Source: Gp13-AA77 sp036521995 (lineage in GTDB: Bacteria > Acidobacteriota > Terriglobia > UBA7540). Taken from it: a stretch of DNA of 9,637 nt. Below, in pieces: positions 1 through 3,066 of this stretch. A program made the position numbers and the translations under genes. Below the pieces are notes generated by a model. That model did no database searches. It was not told the DNA's origin and was given only the letters and a program-made list of their open reading frames with translations. Location of the stretch: NCBI GenBank assembly GCA_036521995.1, contig DATDGR010000049.1, forward strand, positions 1 to 9,637. Reading direction: 5' to 3'. Position 1 is the stretch's first letter, and the number at the start of each line of letters is the position of its first letter.

Positions 1-129
1 ACATCCTCCACCGTCCCGCATCTTCGTCACGCCTACGAGATGAGCGAAGTACTTTTGGAGTAACCCATCGTTGGGTAACTCGGCGTAGACCTCGTAGGCC
101 AGCACTTCGTTGCGTGATCCGTAGGTCAT
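1..129 (-). CDS. Unknown protein, N-terminal part, cut by left edge
   Basis: An open frame of 43 codons starts with ATG at 129 and runs off the left edge without a stop. The product begins MTYGSRNEVLAYEVYAELPN and contains an LLQKYFAHLVGVTKMR stretch. I do not recognise the family. It lies 6 nt after the TGA of the parB-like gene, in the same frame, so the start must be at or after 135, and ATG 129 is the only good candidate there. No clear Shine-Dalgarno is seen, so translation may be coupled to the gene before it. Codon use (GAG, GTG, CTG, GCC) looks like its neighbours. It is probably the next gene of the leftward operon; its function cannot be stated from this fragment. Confidence 0.5.
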   Translation of the reverse strand, partial: MTYGSRNEVLAYEVYAELPNDGLLQKYFAHLVGVTKMRDGGGC

Positions 130-135
130 GCGCCG

Positions 136-609
136 TCACGCCGCGCCTGTCTTATCGGCGCGCTCTTCGCGTAGTCGCTCGACTTCGGCGCTCTTGAACC
201 CGGCCCGCTTGGCGGCGATGTCAACGGAACGGGCCACGGGATCGTCCGCATTTGCGGACGATTTCGGTCCCGGCTTGCGGTCTTTCGCCAGCAGCTCCTC
301 TTCGATGGCCTTGCCGATTGCAGTGCGTTCGGTCTTCGTGAAGTCCTTGCGGAATTCGTTCTCGGCGTACTCGCCCGCAATGAGAGACTTCAGCTTGACA
401 ACGACACAGGGGATCCGCCCCCAGCCGAGGCTATCGCACGCCACCAGACGCCTCGCACCGTAGACCAACATAAAAAACTCGTCGATGCCGATCGGTTGCA
501 GCAGGCCCATCTCGCGGATGTTCGCGGCGAGCGCATCCATGTCGCCCATATCGCGCCGGTGGCGGTCACCGATCCGGATCTTGGCGAGGGGAACGTCGAT
601 TACCTTCAT
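136..609 (-). CDS. ParB/Srx-fold (ParB N-terminal domain) protein
   Basis: The 157-residue product opens with a ParB-type N-terminal domain: a beta strand IDVPLAKI (4-11), an HRRD segment (17-20), a helix MDALAANIREMGLLQPIGI (24-42), then a YGARRLVACDSLG segment (50-62) matching the GxRR nucleotide-binding motif of ParB proteins, and a following IPCVVV strand (66-71). Residues about 80-105 (AENEFRKDFTKTERTAIGKA) resemble the helix that follows this domain in many phage ParB-like proteins. In that family the fold binds CTP or acts as a nuclease/DNA-binding module; full-length chromosomal ParB is about twice as long, so the HTH DNA-binding half is reduced or absent. The ATG at 609 has a GAGGA Shine-Dalgarno about 5 nt upstream. 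Role in the phage is unknown: segregation, gene regulation or a link to DNA modification are all possible. Confidence 0.85.
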   Translation of the reverse strand: MKVIDVPLAKIRIGDRHRRDMGDMDALAANIREMGLLQPIGIDEFFMLVYGARRLVACDSLGWGRIPCVVVKLKSLIAGEYAENEFRKDFTKTERTAIGKAIEEELLAKDRKPGPKSSANADDPVARSVDIAAKRAGFKSAEVERLREERADKTGAA

Positions 610-630
610 TTATTCCTCAGCTTTCCCGTC

Positions 631-747
631 CTACTGCACACTTTCCTCGGTCTCCTGGAATCCCGCAATCACCGGCAGCTCAACGGAACAAAAGCGCATC
701 GTTCGGATGCCCAAAGACGTCCCGGCTACCAAGCCGCCGGGCGGGCA
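631..747 (-). pseudogene. Stranded duplicate of the tail of the 751-1278 gene
   Basis: Directly after the 751-1278 gene, which ends in two successive TAG codons (751-753 and 748-750), the same frame stays open to a TAG at 631-633. Its last residues, LPVIAGFQETEESVQ, closely match the C-terminus of the preceding gene, LSAIAAFKESEESVQ. The DNA of 631-686 matches 751-806 at about 41 of 56 positions, and roughly half of the changed codons are synonymous, so both copies were once under protein-level selection. The copies are exactly 120 nt apart. An internal ATG at 699 could give a 22-residue peptide, but I see no Shine-Dalgarno for it. The simplest reading is the leftover end of a diverged tandem paralogue after a deletion. 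Extension by amber readthrough is a less likely alternative. Confidence 0.55.
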
Positions 748-750
748 CTA

Positions 751-1278
751 CTACTGCACGCTCTCTTCGCTTTCCTTGAAAGCGGCGATCGCCGACAGCC
801 CGACGTAGCGGTAGGCCGCCAGCTCGATCCGGTTGCTCGCCACCCCGCCGCGCATAGTCAGGCACGACAGGCCGAGGCGGCGCAGGACACTCATGGCAAA
901 CTCGCGCCCGGCCTCATCGGAATGTGCGCTCAGCGCCTGCCAGAAATCGTACAGGGCCACGAATCCGGAGACCAGCATGTCGGCCCCGTAGCGCTGATGG
1001 CTGATGACCTTCATCTGGGAAGTGTCCTCAGCCGGCGGTTCACTAGTGATGCCGAGCCGCGCCATCCCGCGCGTGATCTCATCCACGTTTTCGCCGAAAA
1101 TGTCATCATGGCCGAGCATCCAGCAGAGGACGCTGAGCGCGCCGGATATGGAGGAGATCGACTGGCGGTCCACAATCGAGGCCAGAACGTTCAGGTCCTC
1201 AATCGCGGTTGACAGCACATCGTGCGCGTACTGTATCTCAGGCACCGTGCGCACCAGTTGGATATTTTCCTTGGTCAT
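751..1278 (-). CDS. Conserved phage-type protein of unknown function (175 aa)
   Basis: Start ATG 1278 has a perfect GGAGG 7 nt upstream (1286-1290). The product is soluble and mostly helical. The N-terminal part, with VPEIQYAHDVLS (12-23) and ALSVLCWMLGHDD (47-59), resembles a small phage protein family I have seen without assigned function. The second half (about 88-175) has no motif I can name, and the C-terminus is a short acidic tail ending in ESEESVQ. The gene ends in a double amber (TAG TAG). It sits 27 nt downstream of the small membrane-protein gene and upstream of the parB-like gene, so it is very likely co-transcribed with both. Its tail sequence is repeated in the following 120 nt. 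I do not assign a function. Confidence 0.75.
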   Translation of the reverse strand: MTKENIQLVRTVPEIQYAHDVLSTAIEDLNVLASIVDRQSISSISGALSVLCWMLGHDDIFGENVDEITRGMARLGITSEPPAEDTSQMKVISHQRYGADMLVSGFVALYDFWQALSAHSDEAGREFAMSVLRRLGLSCLTMRGGVASNRIELAAYRYVGLSAIAAFKESEESVQ

Positions 1279-1305
1279 TCCCGTTCCTCCGGTCCCCGAC
1301 TCTGG

Positions 1306-1446
1306 CTACAGCAATAGGGCCGCGATGGTCAAAAACGCCAACCCGGCCCCCAGAGGCTTGACCCCTCCCGGCGGATGCACGTCGAAAGCCGCAGCTAGGA
1401 AACACACCAGCGCACAAACCTGGCAAAAAATCCTTATGGCTTGCAT
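1306..1446 (-). CDS. Small two-helix membrane protein (46 aa)
   Basis: This frame runs from ATG 1446 to TAG 1306-1308 and encodes 46 residues. Two hydrophobic stretches are visible: IRIFCQVCALVCFLAAAF (4-21), rich in Cys, and LGAGLAFLTIAALLL (32-46), which ends at the C-terminus; they are joined by a short turn DVHPPGGVKP (22-31). That gives a probable helical hairpin in the inner membrane. A strong GGGAGG Shine-Dalgarno (1454-1459) lies 7 nt upstream and overlaps the stop of the preceding gene, which makes this a real gene although it is very short. Size and topology would allow a holin-like or accessory lysis role, but no endolysin is in the window and the family is unknown to me, so this is only a possibility. 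Confidence 0.7.
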   Translation of the reverse strand: MQAIRIFCQVCALVCFLAAAFDVHPPGGVKPLGAGLAFLTIAALLL

Positions 1447-1453
1447 CGTAAAA

Positions 1454-1459
1454 CCTCCC
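1454..1459 (-). promoter_or_regulatory. Ribosome binding site of the 46-aa membrane protein
   Basis: The minus strand reads GGGAGG here, 7 nt before ATG 1446, and its first base is the last base of the TAG stop of the zinc-ribbon gene. This near-ideal site is the main evidence that the very short gene after it is translated. Confidence 0.75.
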
Positions 1460-1848
1460 TATTCCGCGGCGTCCGGTAAGAATATCCGCAACGACTTACG
1501 GCACGCCGGGCACAAGGCCGCCGGCATGTTGGCGCCCTTCTCCCGGCGCCGTTTCAAAGGCGACTCAGTCACCAGAGCGCCGCACCAGGCCAGGCGCCCG
1601 GTGCTCAACAAAACCAGATGCGGGATCCCGCGCAGGTCTCTGGCGAGCTCGATCAATGTCGCCGGCTCGCGTGCCAGCCGCTCTTTAATGTGATCCAGCT
1701 GCCGGGCGATATAATCTCTGTTCAGGCACGCACTGCAAATCTTTGACAGCGTGCTCGTTTTCGCCCCGCAGCGGACACATACATTCAAGTCGCTATAGAG
1801 ATAGGCATTGTTCGTAGCCAGCGGGCCGGGCCTGCGACGGTTAGACAT
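1459..1848 (-). CDS. Zinc-ribbon protein of unknown function (129 aa)
   Basis: The product has a clear N-terminal zinc ribbon: C24-x2-C27 (NVCVRCGAK) and C38-x2-C41 (KICSACLNR), suited to bind one Zn. A helical, charged middle (43-75) follows. Then come a C89 in LAWCGAL and a C113-x2-C116 pair in LCPACRKSL, which could form a second, three-Cys or incomplete metal site. Arg/Lys-rich segments (RRRP at 4-7, KRRREK at 99-104) would suit nucleic-acid binding. The ATG at 1848 overlaps the end of the previous gene by 8 nt and has no clear Shine-Dalgarno, implying coupled translation. Small zinc-ribbon proteins in phages often bind DNA, RNA or host RNA polymerase; which applies here cannot be told. 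Confidence 0.75.
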   Translation of the reverse strand: MSNRRRPGPLATNNAYLYSDLNVCVRCGAKTSTLSKICSACLNRDYIARQLDHIKERLAREPATLIELARDLRGIPHLVLLSTGRLAWCGALVTESPLKRRREKGANMPAALCPACRKSLRIFLPDAAE

Positions 1849-2497
1849 CTGGATAAAGCGCGATCAGCTTCTGGTGGCGCCGCGCCAACTCCTCCTGCGC
1901 CTCCGGCCGCGAATCCACTGCAGCGAGCAAGGGGAGGCCACTATCCACGCTGGCGGCCACTTCGGCGCGCGTGGCAAGCCGGCCCTCAAAAAACCAATAA
2001 ACGTGCTCGGCCTCGAGTGGGCCGACCCGGATTAGAGCCCTGCCGGTGCCATCGTCGAAGAGATTGTAATGCCTGGTCATCCAGATGGCGGAGGCGCCCG
2101 GGTTGCGCTCAAGAGGGTTGCCGGGAGGAGGCTCGGCTCCTTCCAGGTCGCCATCCCGGCGCACCATATGCGGGCGCACCAGGAACGGACAGTTCTTCAC
2201 ACTCCACAGGGCGCAGTCCAGATGCGAGGGGGGCTCGCTGGTGGTCATGTTGATAATGCACATAGGCCCCAGGACAAACGCCAGGTAGGAACCCAGACGA
2301 TTTCCGCAAACCCAGCAGCGCTTATTCCCGACAGCGTCTTCCCACTTGCGCGCATCGGCTACGCGAAATTCCGGTTCGCCATTCACCCAGCCCACGAAAT
2401 ACGGGACCGGGTAACCGCGAAAACGCGGCAGGCGCGCAATCCGCTCCGGCATCTGCGTCAGCTCGGGGCGTAAGTCAGGTATCGTTCCGGTCGGCAT
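1841..2497 (-). CDS. Conserved Cys-rich phage/bacterial protein (218 aa)
   Basis: The N-terminal half carries a characteristic set of motifs: RFRGYPVPYFVGWVNGEPEF (25-44), KRCWVCGNRLG (59-69), FVLGPMC (74-80), SEPPSHLDCA (87-96) and CPFL (103-106). Cys 61, 64, 80, 95 and 103 with His 92 look like a metal-binding core, probably zinc. I recall this pattern (PVP-F, CWVCG, GPMC, EPP-H--CA, CPFL) from uncharacterised proteins of phages and GC-rich bacteria; no function is known to me. The C-terminal half contains a NPLERNPG-x-IWMTRHYNLF block, which looks like part of the same family, then a helical tail. ATG 2497 has an AGGAG Shine-Dalgarno 8 nt upstream, inside the HTH gene it overlaps by 23 nt. 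The downstream gene is another Cys-rich protein, so the two may act together. Confidence 0.8.
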   Translation of the reverse strand: MPTGTIPDLRPELTQMPERIARLPRFRGYPVPYFVGWVNGEPEFRVADARKWEDAVGNKRCWVCGNRLGSYLAFVLGPMCIINMTTSEPPSHLDCALWSVKNCPFLVRPHMVRRDGDLEGAEPPPGNPLERNPGASAIWMTRHYNLFDDGTGRALIRVGPLEAEHVYWFFEGRLATRAEVAASVDSGLPLLAAVDSRPEAQEELARRHQKLIALYPDV

Positions 2498-2753
2498 TTT
2501 GAGTGCTCCTGTCTACTGCGGCCGCGGCGAGAGCCCGCTCGGCCTGCTCCCGCGTATAACCGCGTTCGATCATGATGGCCAGCACCAGCGAACGGGGCAC
2601 GCGCCAGGTGGCTTTGGCAGTGCCACCTCCCAGATTGATCATGCCCGTGCGGCCGCGGAAGATCTTGCGGACCTGCCCGTGGCCCACGCTCCACACTTGA
2701 GCGAGTTGCTGGAATGAAAATAACGGCTCAATACCGTTCAGGGCGATTGTCAT
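2475..2753 (-). CDS. Small helix-turn-helix DNA-binding protein
   Basis: This 92-residue protein is the first gene of the leftward operon. Residues 12-32 (FSFQQLAQVWSVGHGQVRKIF) fit an excisionase/MerR-type helix-turn-helix. The following INLGGGTAKATWRVPRSLV (39-57) fits the wing and 'WRVP' strand that closes such domains. The C-terminal part (58-92) is a helix rich in Ala, Arg and Glu with a polar tail. In these families the protein binds DNA as a small transcription factor or recombination directionality factor. ATG 2753 has an AAGG-like Shine-Dalgarno about 8 nt upstream. Its place beside the divergent control region with a tandem repeat makes it the natural candidate for a regulator of that region, but this is inference. 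No integrase is in the window to support an excisionase role. Confidence 0.75.
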   Translation of the reverse strand: MTIALNGIEPLFSFQQLAQVWSVGHGQVRKIFRGRTGMINLGGGTAKATWRVPRSLVLAIMIERGYTREQAERALAAAAVDRSTQNADRNDT

Positions 2754-2870
2754 ATTACAGCCTTACGTATGGAATGAAAACGATGTTAAGGCCGGTTTTT
2801 GCGGATTGCAACCTATTTTTGCAGGATGCTTGGCGGGTTTGAGTTTAAAATCACATGGCGAGTTATCCAG

Positions 2871-2899
2871 ATTATATAAGAATATATTACATGCTCTTA
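2871..2899 (-). promoter_or_regulatory. Possible leftward promoter of the regulatory operon
   Basis: On the minus strand a perfect TATAAT (-10) occupies 2876 to 2871. The hexamer 17 nt upstream (2899-2894, TAAGAG) is a poor -35, so this would be a weak or activator-dependent promoter. It is placed about 115 bp upstream of the HTH start, with no better candidate seen, and its -35 position overlaps the first copy of the tandem repeat. Confidence 0.3.
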
Positions 2900-2914
2900 T
2901 GACATCTTTATACT
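2886..2914 (+). promoter_or_regulatory. Possible rightward promoter, upstream of the two
   Basis: A -35 of ATTACA (2886-2891, 4 of 6 to consensus) and a -10 of TATACT (2909-2914, 5 of 6) are spaced by 17 bp. One copy of the tandem repeat lies in the spacer and the second overlaps the -10 and start site, where a bound repressor would block it. Confidence 0.35.
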
Positions 2915-2924
2915 CTTATGACAT
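2894..2924. repeat. 12-bp tandem direct repeat, operator-like
   Basis: CTCTTATGACAT occurs at 2894-2905 and again at 2913-2924, a 19-bp period. With the three flanking bases (2891 and 2910 onward) 14 of 15 positions agree. A period near two helical turns places both copies on roughly the same DNA face, as for paired operator sites or iterons. The copies overlap the candidate promoters in both directions. The likely ligand is the adjacent HTH protein, but this is inferred from position only. Confidence 0.65.
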
Positions 2925-2936
2925 GTGAGCTACCAG

Positions 2937-2965
2937 TTGCTCTCGCCAGAAACTGCCCCTATAAT
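2937..2965 (+). promoter_or_regulatory. Rightward sigma70-like promoter
   Basis: A perfect TATAAT (2960-2965) is preceded, after the ideal 17-bp spacer, by TTGCTC (2937-2942), which keeps the TTG of the -35 consensus. The predicted start of transcription is near 2972. The only downstream features before the portal gene are a strong terminator 40 to 75 nt further on and the portal start at 3067. Confidence 0.5.
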
Positions 2966-2971
2966 CGAATG

Positions 2972-3046
2972 GTCGTTTCGGACAACCAGGTAACTCGCGC
3001 TTCTGTGTTGCAGCGCGGCAAAAGTCCATATTTGCCGCGCTTTTTT
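2972..3046 (+). ncRNA. Possible small RNA or attenuated portal leader (about 75 nt)
   Basis: The predicted transcript begins near 2972, downstream of the TATAAT at 2960-2965, and ends in the U tract of the terminator at 3046. It has no ORF with a ribosome site and does not fold into a tRNA that I can see. It may be a stand-alone small RNA, or the 5' leader of the portal mRNA that is terminated early unless the polymerase is modified. The sequence cannot decide between the two. The exact start is a prediction. Confidence 0.3.
3012..3046 (+). terminator. Rho-independent terminator upstream of portal gene
   Basis: A perfect stem GCGCGGCAAA (3013-3022) pairs with TTTGCCGCGC (3031-3040), extendable by one A-T pair, around an 8-nt loop, and is followed directly by six T (3041-3046). 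This is a textbook intrinsic terminator for plus-strand transcription; the minus strand has no T tract. It lies only 20 nt before the portal start and after the rightward promoters, and I see no good promoter between it and the portal. Confidence 0.88.
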
Positions 3047-3066
3047 CACGTTATGATCATAGCGTT

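Larger units (their letters stand above)
2754..3066. other. Divergent control region (313 bp, no gene)
   Basis: This gap separates the leftward regulatory operon from the rightward portal gene. I find no credible ORF in it; the longest ATG frame, at 2826, has 17 codons and no ribosome site. From left to right it holds an untranslated leader for the HTH gene, a near-consensus DnaA-like 9-mer TTATCCAGA (2863-2871), an AT-rich core (about 2866-2925) that stands out in a GC-rich window, a 12-bp tandem repeat, two plus-strand sigma70-like promoters and a Rho-independent terminator. Two TTTTTGC-x-GGAT-like elements 20 bp apart (2796 and 2816) lie in the leader. The layout is that of a regulatory switch between two divergent units. 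Confidence 0.7.

Noticed and set aside
631..1278. Reassigned amber (TAG) code in this phage
   Set aside because: The tandem TAGs and the matching tail suggested it, but the other genes contain no in-frame TAG, and TAG also ends the membrane-protein and zinc-ribbon genes at sensible places.
496..1693. Plus-strand frames of 238 and 229 codons
   Set aside because: They run against the well-supported minus-strand genes there, show no domain and would cover several genes with good ribosome sites.
2972..3046. tRNA before the portal gene
   Set aside because: A terminator after about 75 nt invited the idea, but no TTC-loop motif (GTTCGA-like), acceptor stem or anticodon arm can be drawn.
3028..3057. 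Promoter between the terminator and the portal, with TATGAT at 3052-3057
   Set aside because: No acceptable -35 lies at 16 to 18 bp; the nearest TTG (3032) gives a 14-bp spacer, and the region is the terminator stem.
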